Shown one piece after another: positions 1-6,335 of a stretch of DNA of 6,335 bases. Positions within the stretch are counted from its first letter, which is position 1; each line of letters starts with the position of its first letter. The notes beneath the pieces are model-generated. The model worked only from the letters and a program-made list of their open reading frames with translations, was not told where the DNA came from and did not search any database. The DNA is from Deltaproteobacteria bacterium RIFCSPLOWO2_12_FULL_60_16 (GTDB taxonomy: Bacteria; Desulfobacterota; Binatia; UBA9968), in the NCBI GenBank assembly GCA_001798565.1, contig MGSR01000065.1:1-6335 (forward strand). The letters are read 5' to 3'. A program made the position numbers and the translations under genes.

Positions 1-1156
1 AACCGTCGGCGTCGGCTTGATGATATCCCTCCCCCTCCTCGAAGGTCGCTATCTTCGGATCGTAAAGGGACTTGGGCGACTTTCTCCCGGCCGCGGTCAC
101 GCTTCCCTTATAGAGCTTGACCCGCACGCGGCCGCCGACATTCTCCTGGGAGGCATCTATCGCCTTCTGCAGGATCTCCCGCTCCGGGGCGAACCAATAA
201 CCATAATAGACCAGTTCCGCATACTTGGGAATGAGCGAGTCCCGCAGTCGCATCACCTCGCGGTCCATGGTGATCGACTCCAGGGCGCGGCGCGCGCAAT
301 GGAGCAGCGTCCCCCCGGGCGTCTCGTAGACGCCGCGGGATTTCATGCCTACATAACGGTTTTCGACCAGATCGACCCTGCCGATGCCGTGCCGGGCTCC
401 TAAGGCATTCAGGCGCGACAGCAGTCCGGCCGGGGAATAGGATCTCCCGTTCAGGGCCACCGGGTCCCCGCGAGAGAAGTCGATCTCGGCATACTCCGGC
501 CGGAGCGGCGCCTTCTCCGCGGCTCTGGTCCAGAGAAACATCTCGGCCGGAGGCTCGCGCCAGGGATCCTCCAAGATCCCTCCCTCGTAGCTGATATGAA
601 AGAGATTGCGGTCCGTGCTGTACGGCCTCTTCTTGCTTACCGGCACGGGAATGCCGTGGCGCCTGGCGTAAGAAACCAGGGCCTGGCGCGAGTTGAGATC
701 CCACAACCGCCAGGGCGCGATGACTTTAACGTCGGGTCTGAGCGCGTAGTAAGTAAGCTCGAAGCGCACCTGGTCGTTTCCCTTCCCGGTCGCCCCATGG
801 GCCACGGCATCCGCCCTCTCTCTGACGGCGGTGTCGATCTGCCCTTTGGCGATGAGCGGCCGGGCGATGGAGGTGCCGAGAAGATAAGAGCCCTCGTAAA
901 CCGCGTTGGCCCGCAGCATGGGAAAGACATAGTCCTTGACGAATTCCTCCCTGAGATCATCGACAAAGACCTTACTCGCGCCGGTCTTGAACGCCTTGCG
1001 TCTGATCGCCTTGAGGTCCTCTCCCTGCCCGAGGTCCGCGCAATAGGCGATCACCTGACACCCGTAGGTCTCGATCAGCCAGCGCAGGATCACCGAGGTG
1101 TCGAGCCCGCCGGAGTAGGCAAGCACTACCTTCTTTATCTTTGTCTGCTGTTTCAT
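1..1156 (-). CDS. argG: Argininosuccinate synthase ArgG (3' end cut by window)
   Basis: Argininosuccinate synthase (EC 6.3.4.5) is a cytosolic enzyme that joins citrulline and aspartate using ATP, the penultimate step of arginine synthesis. Translating the minus strand from the ATG at 1156 gives 385 uninterrupted codons that leave the window without a stop. Family members are about 400-405 residues, so roughly 15-20 C-terminal residues are missing. Both family signatures are visible: the ATP pyrophosphatase P-loop AYSGGLDTS at residues 13-21 and [12 protein letters not shown] at 121-132. [25 protein letters not shown] sequence occupies about 179-199. The start is firm: an in-frame TGA lies four codons upstream (1166-1168), and the protein opens as the family does. 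No clear Shine-Dalgarno is seen before the ATG. It is the last gene visible in the arg run, 76 bases after argF. From known layouts, argH could follow beyond position 1, but that is not visible. Confidence 0.97.
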   Translation of the reverse strand, partial: MKQQTKIKKVVLAYSGGLDTSVILRWLIETYGCQVIAYCADLGQGEDLKAIRRKAFKTGASKVFVDDLREEFVKDYVFPMLRANAVYEGSYLLGTSIARPLIAKGQIDTAVRERADAVAHGATGKGNDQVRFELTYYALRPDVKVIAPWRLWDLNSRQALVSYARRHGIPVPVSKKRPYSTDRNLFHISYEGGILEDPWREPPAEMFLWTRAAEKAPLRPEYAEIDFSRGDPVALNGRSYSPAGLLSRLNALGARHGIGRVDLVENRYVGMKSRGVYETPGGTLLHCARRALESITMDREVMRLRDSLIPKYAELVYYGYWFAPEREILQKAIDASQENVGGRVRVKLYKGSVTAAGRKSPKSLYDPKIATFEEGEGYHQADADG

Positions 1157-1180
1157 GATCGTGTCTCAGCCGGCCAAGGC

Positions 1181-1250
1181 AAAAGTCAAAAGTAAAAAGG
1201 CAAAAACGGCAACTCTTTTCACTTTCTACTTTTTACCTTTTACTTTTTAC
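1181..1250. repeat. Inverted array of A-rich heptamers at the argF-argG junction
   Basis: On the plus strand, four 7-base units run from 1181 to 1208: AAAAGTC, AAAAGTA, AAAAGGC, AAAAACG. On the minus strand, five units cover 1250 down to 1216: GTAAAAA, GTAAAAG, GTAAAAA, GTAGAAA, GTGAAAA. The two arrays face each other across a spacer of about 7 bases. The transcript (minus strand) could therefore form a long AU-rich imperfect hairpin of about 20 pairs, including G-U wobbles. The array overlaps the 3' end of argF: it encodes the last residues (VKSKR) and provides the TAA at 1233-1235. It is too A/U-rich to be a normal intrinsic terminator, and argG follows directly. A spacer repeat or an mRNA processing site is possible. 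The function is unknown. Confidence 0.75.
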
Positions 1251-2162
1251 TTCTTTCAGCGCCCAGACCATGATCGCTTTCTGCAGGTGGAGGCGATTTT
1301 CCGCCTGATCGAAAACGATCGAGTGGCGGCCCTCCAGCACCTCGTCCGTGATCTCTTCGCCGCGGTGGGCCGGCAGACAATGCATGACCAACACGTCCGG
1401 CTTCGCCAAGGCCACGATGCCGGAATGAACCTGGTATCCCCGGAAGGCGTTTCGTCTCGCCTCCGCCTCCTCTTCCTGCCCCATGCTGGTCCACACGTCG
1501 GTATAGATCACATCGGCGCCCTGGACCGCCGCCGCGACATCGTTCGTGACCAGGAGCCGGGCTCCTCTCTCTTTGGCCAGACGGGCGATCTCCGCGCTCG
1601 GCTCATATCCCCTGGGGCAGGCGAGAGAAAAAGAAAACGACAGCTTCTCCGCCGCCTCCATCCAGCTGTGCGCCATATTGTTGCCGTCGCCGACAAAGGC
1701 GACCTTCAAGCCGTCGAGCGTTTTCTTGCGCTCCAAGAGCGTAAAACAGTCGGCCAATACCTGGCACGGGTGGAACAGGTCCGTCAGGCCGTTGATCACA
1801 GGGACGGTCGCTGAGCGGGCCACCTCTTCCAGGATGTCCTGGGAGAACGTCCTCAAGACGATAATATCCACCCAGCGGCTCAAGCTGCGGGCGCAATCCG
1901 CCGGGCTCTCGCGCACTCCGAGATGGATCTCCGCCGGGCCCAGAAACACCGCGTGGCCGCCGAGCTGGATCATGCCGGTCTCGAAGCTGACCCTTGTCCT
2001 CAGACTCGGCTTCTCAAAGACCATGGCCAGCGTCTTCCCGGCCAGCAGCCGATGCGTTGCCCCTAGCTTCTGTGACTGCTTCAGCTGCCGGGTCAGGGTG
2101 AGGATTCCGCGGATCTCCTGGCGGCTGAGATCCTGCAAACTCAGAAGGTCTCTTTTCTTCAT
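1233..2162 (-). CDS. argF: Ornithine carbamoyltransferase ArgF
   Basis: This enzyme (EC 2.1.3.3) transfers the carbamoyl group of carbamoyl phosphate to ornithine, giving citrulline; it acts in the cytosol as an oligomer. The 309-residue product has normal family length. Visible motifs in order: carbamoyl-phosphate loop FEKPSLRTRVSFE at 49-61, conserved arginine in VLRTF at 102-106, HPCQ at 131-134, DGNNMAHSW at 159-167, ornithine-side loop TDVWTSMGQE at 221-230, and HCLPAHRGEEI at 261-271. The last three motifs favour a true ornithine transcarbamylase over aspartate or acetylornithine carbamoyltransferases. The phosphate loop reads SLRTR rather than the textbook STRTR, a variant I believe is common in related phyla. 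The start is the ATG at 2162, 24 bases after the argD stop. No Shine-Dalgarno is evident there; the sequence before it is pyrimidine-rich. The C-terminal VKSKR and the stop lie inside the heptamer array, so the extreme tail is probably repeat-derived and non-essential. Confidence 0.97.
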   Translation of the reverse strand: MKKRDLLSLQDLSRQEIRGILTLTRQLKQSQKLGATHRLLAGKTLAMVFEKPSLRTRVSFETGMIQLGGHAVFLGPAEIHLGVRESPADCARSLSRWVDIIVLRTFSQDILEEVARSATVPVINGLTDLFHPCQVLADCFTLLERKKTLDGLKVAFVGDGNNMAHSWMEAAEKLSFSFSLACPRGYEPSAEIARLAKERGARLLVTNDVAAAVQGADVIYTDVWTSMGQEEEAEARRNAFRGYQVHSGIVALAKPDVLVMHCLPAHRGEEITDEVLEGRHSIVFDQAENRLHLQKAIMVWALKEVKSKR

Positions 2163-2186
2163 CGGACAGAGAGAAAAGTTATCAGC

Positions 2187-3377
2187 CTACTGGCGTGCGA
2201 GAACCTTCTCCAGAATGGCCAAACCCTGTTCCAGTTCTTTCTTGCCCACTATCAAAGGAGGAAGAAAGCGCAGCACCTTATGCGCGGTGCAATTGATGAG
2301 CAGGCCCTGCCCCATACAATCTTCCACGATCTTGCTCCCCTCCTGCTCCAATTCGACGCCTACGATCAGCCCTTTTCCCCGAACCTCGCGGATGACGGGG
2401 AGCCGGGCCTTAAGCGAGAGCAGGCCGCTCATAAGGAGCCGAGCCATTTTGGCGCAGTTCTTCAACACGCCGCCCTGAAGCATGCTCTTCAGCACCGCCA
2501 AACCCACGCTGCAGGCCAAAGGGTTGCCGCCGAAAGTGGAGGCATGGCTTCCCGGGCCAAAACTCCGGGCCACCGCTTCTCTCGCCAGCATAGCGCCCAA
2601 AGGCAACCCTCCCCCGAGGGCTTTGGCCAGGGTCATGATGTCCGGCTCGACGCCGTAATGTTCGTAGGCAAAGAGCTTGCCCGTCCGTCCCATGCCCACT
2701 TGGACTTCGTCAAAAATAAGCAGCAAATTTTTCCTGTCGCACAGCTCTCGCAGGCCCCTCAAGTAGTCCTTGCCGGGCAGGACCACTCCCCCTTCGCCCT
2801 GGATCGGCTCGACCAGAATGGCCGCGGTGGTGTTCTCGTCGATCGCCGCCTCCATGGCCCCGAGATCGTTGTAGGCGACCTGGCGGAAGCCCGGCGGCAG
2901 GGGATCGTAGCCGGCGCGGACCTTCTCCTGTCCGGTCGCGGTCAGCGTCGCCAGGGTGCGGCCGTGGAACGAGTTGGTGGCCGAGAGCACTTCGTATTTC
3001 CCGCCCAGCCGCTCCCCGCCGTAGCGCCGGGCGAGCTTGATCGCCGCCTCGTTGGCCTCGGCGCCGCTGTTACAAAAAAAAACTCTGTCCGCGAAGGAAT
3101 GGCGGCACAACTCGCGGGCCAGCTCGGACTGGGGAGCGATGTGGTAGAGATTGGAGACGTGGATCAGCTTGCGCGCCTGCCGCTCGATAGCCCGGATGAC
3201 CGCCGGATGGTTGTGGCCCAGGCTGTTGACCGCGATTCCGCCGACAAAGTCGAGATACTCCTTGCCGTCGGCGTCCCACACCCGCGCCCCTTTGCCGCGC
3301 ACCAGCGCGATCGGGAAGCGCGTGTAGGTGGAAGCGACATATTTTTCAGTGAGTCTTATAATCTGCTTGTTGTTCAT
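2187..3377 (-). CDS. argD: Acetylornithine aminotransferase ArgD
   Basis: A PLP-dependent class III aminotransferase (EC 2.6.1.11) that makes N-acetylornithine from N-acetylglutamate semialdehyde, using glutamate as amino donor; it acts in the cytosol, probably as a homodimer. The product is 396 residues, typical for ArgD. Visible features: HVSNLY at 73-78, cofactor phosphate loop NSGAEANE at 103-110, SFHGRT at 136-141, EPIQGEGG at 190-197, the PLP-ring aspartate D223 in FDEVQVGMGRTG (222-233), the Schiff-base lysine K252 in LAKALGGGLPLGA, and HASTFGGNPLAC at 278-289. The position in an arg operon argues for acetylornithine rather than GABA or succinylornithine transamination. Many ArgD proteins also serve as DapC in lysine synthesis, which the sequence cannot settle. 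The ATG at 3377 starts only 3 bases after the argB stop, with a GGAAG ribosome site inside the argB end, so translational coupling is likely. Confidence 0.96.
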   Translation of the reverse strand: MNNKQIIRLTEKYVASTYTRFPIALVRGKGARVWDADGKEYLDFVGGIAVNSLGHNHPAVIRAIERQARKLIHVSNLYHIAPQSELARELCRHSFADRVFFCNSGAEANEAAIKLARRYGGERLGGKYEVLSATNSFHGRTLATLTATGQEKVRAGYDPLPPGFRQVAYNDLGAMEAAIDENTTAAILVEPIQGEGGVVLPGKDYLRGLRELCDRKNLLLIFDEVQVGMGRTGKLFAYEHYGVEPDIMTLAKALGGGLPLGAMLAREAVARSFGPGSHASTFGGNPLACSVGLAVLKSMLQGGVLKNCAKMARLLMSGLLSLKARLPVIREVRGKGLIVGVELEQEGSKIVEDCMGQGLLINCTAHKVLRFLPPLIVGKKELEQGLAILEKVLARQ

Positions 3378-3380
3378 ACG

Positions 3381-4273
<893 letters not shown>

Positions 4274-4275
4274 AT

Positions 4276-5607
4276 CTACAGGATATACCGGGAGAGATCC
4301 TCATCCTGCAGAATCGGGGTGAGGCGGTCCCTGACATACTGGCCGTCGATCGTCACCTCTTTTCCCCGCATCTCCGGCGCATTGAAAGAGGTCTCGTCCA
4401 GCAGCCTTTCCAGGATCGTATGGAGCCGACGCGCCCCGATATTTTCCGTCTTCTCGTTGACCTCAGCCGCGATGCGCGAGATTTCCGACACGGCGTCTTC
4501 GCGGAAGGCAAGCCGAAGACCCTCGGTCTCGAGCAGCGCGATATACTGTTTGATCAGCGCGTTCTTCGGCTCCGTCAGAATCCGGACGAAATCGTCTTTC
4601 CCCAGGGGAGTGAGCTCCACGCGGATCGGAAAGCGGCCCTGGAACTCCGGGATCAGGTCCGAAGGCTTGGCGCTGTGAAAGGCGCCGGATGCGATAAAGA
4701 GGATGTGATCCGTCCGAACCATCCCGTATTTGGTGTTCACCGTGGAGCCCTCGACGATCGGGAGCAGGTCCCGCTGCACCCCTTCACGGGACACATCCGG
4801 GCCGTGCGTGGATTCCCGCCCGGCGATCTTGTCGATCTCGTCGATGAAGACAATGCCGGATTGCTCCACCCGCCTGACCGCCTCCGCCAGCACCTTGTCC
4901 ATATCGACGAGCTTGGCGGCCTCTTCCTGGGTCAGAATCTCTATGGCCTCGGGAATCTTTACGGTCTTTTTCTTCGTCCGCTTGGGCATAAGATTGGAAA
5001 ACATCTCTTTCAAATTGAACTCCATCCCCTCCATCCCCTGAGGCGTGAGGACCTCGATCATCGGCATCATCGAATGCGTCATCTCGATGTCCACGAACCG
5101 ATCGTCGAGCTTTCCCTCGCGCAGCATTTTCTTGAGTTTCTCTCTCGTCCCCTGGCTCCTGGCAAGCTCCGCCGCCTCCGCGTCGGGCTTGCCCGCCTGG
5201 AGGGGAGGCAGCAAGAGATCCAGTATCCTCTCTTCGGCAATCTCTCTTGCCCGGATCTCGACTTTCTGTTTCTCCTCCTCCTTGACCATATTCACCGCCA
5301 GGTCCGTAAGGTCCCGGATAATCGACTCCACATCGCGCCCCACATAGCCCACCTCCGTGAACTTGGAGGCCTCCACCTTGATGAAGGGAGCCTGCGCCAG
5401 CTTGGCCAGCCGGCGGGAGATCTCGGTCTTGCCGACGCCGGTGGGGCCTATCATGATGATGTTTTTAGGAGCGATCTCTTCGCGCAGATCTTCCGGCACC
5501 AGCTGCCGCCGCCAGCGATTGCGCAGCGCGATGGCCACCGCGCGCTTCGCCTCCCGCTGCCCGACGATATAGCGATCCAGCTCCGAGACGATCTCGCGCG
5601 GGGTCAT
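4276..5607 (-). CDS. hslU: HslU (ClpY), ATPase subunit of the HslUV protease
   Basis: HslU is a hexameric AAA+ unfoldase that threads substrates into the HslV peptidase in the cytosol. From the ATG at 5607 the product is 443 residues, the usual family length, and opens with [17 protein letters not shown] as expected. Residues below count from that Met. Walker A is GPTGVGKT (54-61); pore loop GYVG is at 87-90; the inserted, charged I domain spans roughly 110-240. Walker B is VFIDEID (253-259), [17 protein letters not shown] follows at 271-287, and the sensor-2 GARRL is at 391-395. The C-terminus EDLSRYIL is the tail that docks into HslV. In-frame alternatives are an ATG at 5670 (+21 residues, low-complexity [12 protein letters not shown]) and a TTG at 5736 (+43). 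None of the three has a strong ribosome site, so the start is chosen by homology. The stop at 4276 is 13 bases from argB. Confidence 0.96.
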   Translation of the reverse strand: MTPREIVSELDRYIVGQREAKRAVAIALRNRWRRQLVPEDLREEIAPKNIIMIGPTGVGKTEISRRLAKLAQAPFIKVEASKFTEVGYVGRDVESIIRDLTDLAVNMVKEEEKQKVEIRAREIAEERILDLLLPPLQAGKPDAEAAELARSQGTREKLKKMLREGKLDDRFVDIEMTHSMMPMIEVLTPQGMEGMEFNLKEMFSNLMPKRTKKKTVKIPEAIEILTQEEAAKLVDMDKVLAEAVRRVEQSGIVFIDEIDKIAGRESTHGPDVSREGVQRDLLPIVEGSTVNTKYGMVRTDHILFIASGAFHSAKPSDLIPEFQGRFPIRVELTPLGKDDFVRILTEPKNALIKQYIALLETEGLRLAFREDAVSEISRIAAEVNEKTENIGARRLHTILERLLDETSFNAPEMRGKEVTIDGQYVRDRLTPILQDEDLSRYIL

Positions 5608-5736
5608 CACCGGGGCCGGAAACGCCGCGGCCGCTGTTACCGTCAATTCTTGTCTTCGGGGATCTTTCATCGATCTAAAGTATTCCCAGGTAATTTTTCC
5701 AAACGAAAAAAGTTTTTCTGCCGGGCCAAGAAACAA

Positions 5737-5840
5737 GCATAACGAGGCGCGAGCCCCGAGGCGACTGAGGCATACTTGAAGTAGTACGCCGCAGGGAGAC
5801 CGAGGGGCGATAAACGAAGTTAGGCGAAGTTAATTGGTCC
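5737..5840. repeat. Inverted-repeat-rich intergenic element between hslV and hslU
   Basis: This non-coding stretch starts five bases after the hslV stop and has an internal repeat structure. The centre (5773-5783) is a perfect 5-base inverted repeat, TACTT-G-AAGTA, flanked by GGC at 5769 and GCC at 5788, giving an imperfect hairpin over 5769-5790. An outer pair GCCCC (5753-5757) and GGGGC (5804-5808) can close a larger stem. CCGAGG occurs directly repeated at 5756 and 5800. CGAAGTTA is repeated with a 10-base period at 5815-5822 and 5825-5832. It resembles the dispersed palindromic intergenic elements of many bacterial genomes, but only one copy is in view, so that class is inferred. It does not end in a U-run in either direction, so it is a poor intrinsic terminator. 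The remaining gap, 5608-5736, holds A/T-rich sequence and the alternative hslU starts; I see no convincing promoter. Confidence 0.55.
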
Positions 5841-5844
5841 GGCA

Positions 5845-6335
5845 CTACGGTAATTCCTCGAACGTTAGCTGATCGTTGGTATAAACGCATATTGTTGCGG
5901 CCGTGTGCATCGCCTCCTCGGCGATCGCGCGCGCGCCCAGCTGGGTGTGCTTGATCAAGACCCGGGCTGCGGCCAGGGCATAGTTTCCGCCCGAGCCGAT
6001 CGCGATGGCGCCATCGTCGGGCTCGACCACGTCGCCGCTCCCGGAGATGACCAGGGAATCTTCCGTATCCGCGACGATCAACAGCGCGTCCAGCCGCCGC
6101 AGCACGCGATCGGTGCGCCAATCTTTCGCCAGCTCCACCGCTGCGCGCTTGAGATTGCCGTTAAACTGCTCCAGCTTGGCCTCGAACTTTTCAAACAGGG
6201 TAAAGGCGTCCGCGGTGGCCCCGGCAAAGCCGGCGATCACCCGGTCATGATAGAGCTTGCGCACCTTGCGGGCGCTGTGCTTGAGCACGGTCTGCCCGAG
6301 GCTTACCTGCCCGTCCCCCACGACCACGACCTGTC
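5845..6335 (-). CDS. hslV: HslV (ClpQ), peptidase subunit of the HslUV protease (5' end cut by window)
   Basis: HslV is a proteasome-beta-like threonine peptidase that forms a double hexameric ring and is activated by HslU; it degrades misfolded and regulatory proteins in the cytosol. The minus strand is open from the window edge to the TAG at 5845, giving 162 complete codons. By alignment from memory with E. coli HslV, about ten mature residues, including the catalytic Thr1, lie outside the window. Visible conserved parts: VGDGQVSLG at the start, with the aspartate equivalent to Asp17; ARKVRKLY with the lysine equivalent to Lys33; [17 protein letters not shown] (about 32-48); [12 protein letters not shown] (65-76); [13 protein letters not shown] (111-123); and the ending [16 protein letters not shown] at 6327 could be mistaken for a start, but it falls inside the conserved first strand, so the gene is really truncated by the window. 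It lies upstream of hslU and is presumably co-transcribed with it. Confidence 0.96.
   Translation of the reverse strand, partial: QVVVVGDGQVSLGQTVLKHSARKVRKLYHDRVIAGFAGATADAFTLFEKFEAKLEQFNGNLKRAAVELAKDWRTDRVLRRLDALLIVADTEDSLVISGSGDVVEPDDGAIAIGSGGNYALAAARVLIKHTQLGARAIAEEAMHTAATICVYTNDQLTFEELP

Noticed and set aside
1209..1257. The hairpin after argF as an intrinsic terminator.
   Set aside because: The stem is A/U-rich rather than GC-rich, no clean U-run follows a stable stem, and argG begins within 80 bases in the same operon.
1546..2478. A 310-codon plus-strand frame opposite argF and the end of argD.
   Set aside because: It is Ser/Arg-rich with no domain and is fully explained as antisense to ArgF and ArgD.
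5675..5740. A 21-codon minus-strand ORF (ATG at 5740, product beginning MLVSWPGRK) just before hslU, considered as a leader peptide.
   Set aside because: It has no ribosome site, no run of regulatory codons and no attenuator downstream; a frame this short occurs easily by chance.
5741..5840. The structured hslV-hslU gap as a tRNA or other known RNA gene.
   Set aside because: No cloverleaf, TTCRA T-loop or CCA-adjacent acceptor stem could be traced on either strand, and no known small RNA was recognised.
5675..6121. A 148-codon minus-strand frame overlapping the hslV 3' half and the intergenic element.
   Set aside because: It is out of frame with the conserved HslV sequence, and its Arg/Gly/Ala-rich translation has no recognisable domain.

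Overview
This window is one co-directional gene block. Every real gene lies on the minus strand and reads from high to low coordinates: hslV (5' end off the window), hslU, argB, argD, argF, argG (3' end off the window). The plus-strand open frames, some over 450 codons, are antisense shadows of these genes in moderately GC-rich DNA. No RNA gene, mobile element, CRISPR array or phage gene was seen.

The order hslV-hslU-argB-argD-argF-argG is, from general knowledge, a layout of Geobacter-like Deltaproteobacteria (Desulfobacterota and relatives). The proteins have the matching style: an arginine-sensitive type ArgB, a class III aminotransferase ArgD, an ArgF with the SLRTR motif, and an ArgG with the usual signatures. 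A deltaproteobacterial or related candidate-phylum genome is the best guess, but it is inference, not proof.

Region by region. 5845-6335 holds most of HslV, the proteolytic subunit of the HslUV (ClpQY) protease. 5608-5844 is the hslV-hslU junction. It contains an inverted-repeat-rich, non-coding element and the uncertain start of hslU. 4276-5607 encodes HslU, the AAA+ unfoldase, at 443 residues, the usual family length. 3381-4262 (argB), 2187-3377 (argD) and 1233-2162 (argF) follow with gaps of only 13, 3 and 24 bases. 1157-1250 is an AT-rich inverted array of 7-base units that runs into the end of argF and supplies its stop codon. 1-1156 is argG.

Together the arg genes cover N-acetylglutamate to argininosuccinate, except for argC (reductase), the deacetylation/transacetylation step (argJ or argE) and argH. 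argH could well be the next gene beyond position 1. The protease pair is functionally unrelated, but the tight spacing suggests shared transcription. I found no convincing previously undescribed system here. The two intergenic repeat structures are the parts best worth a second look.
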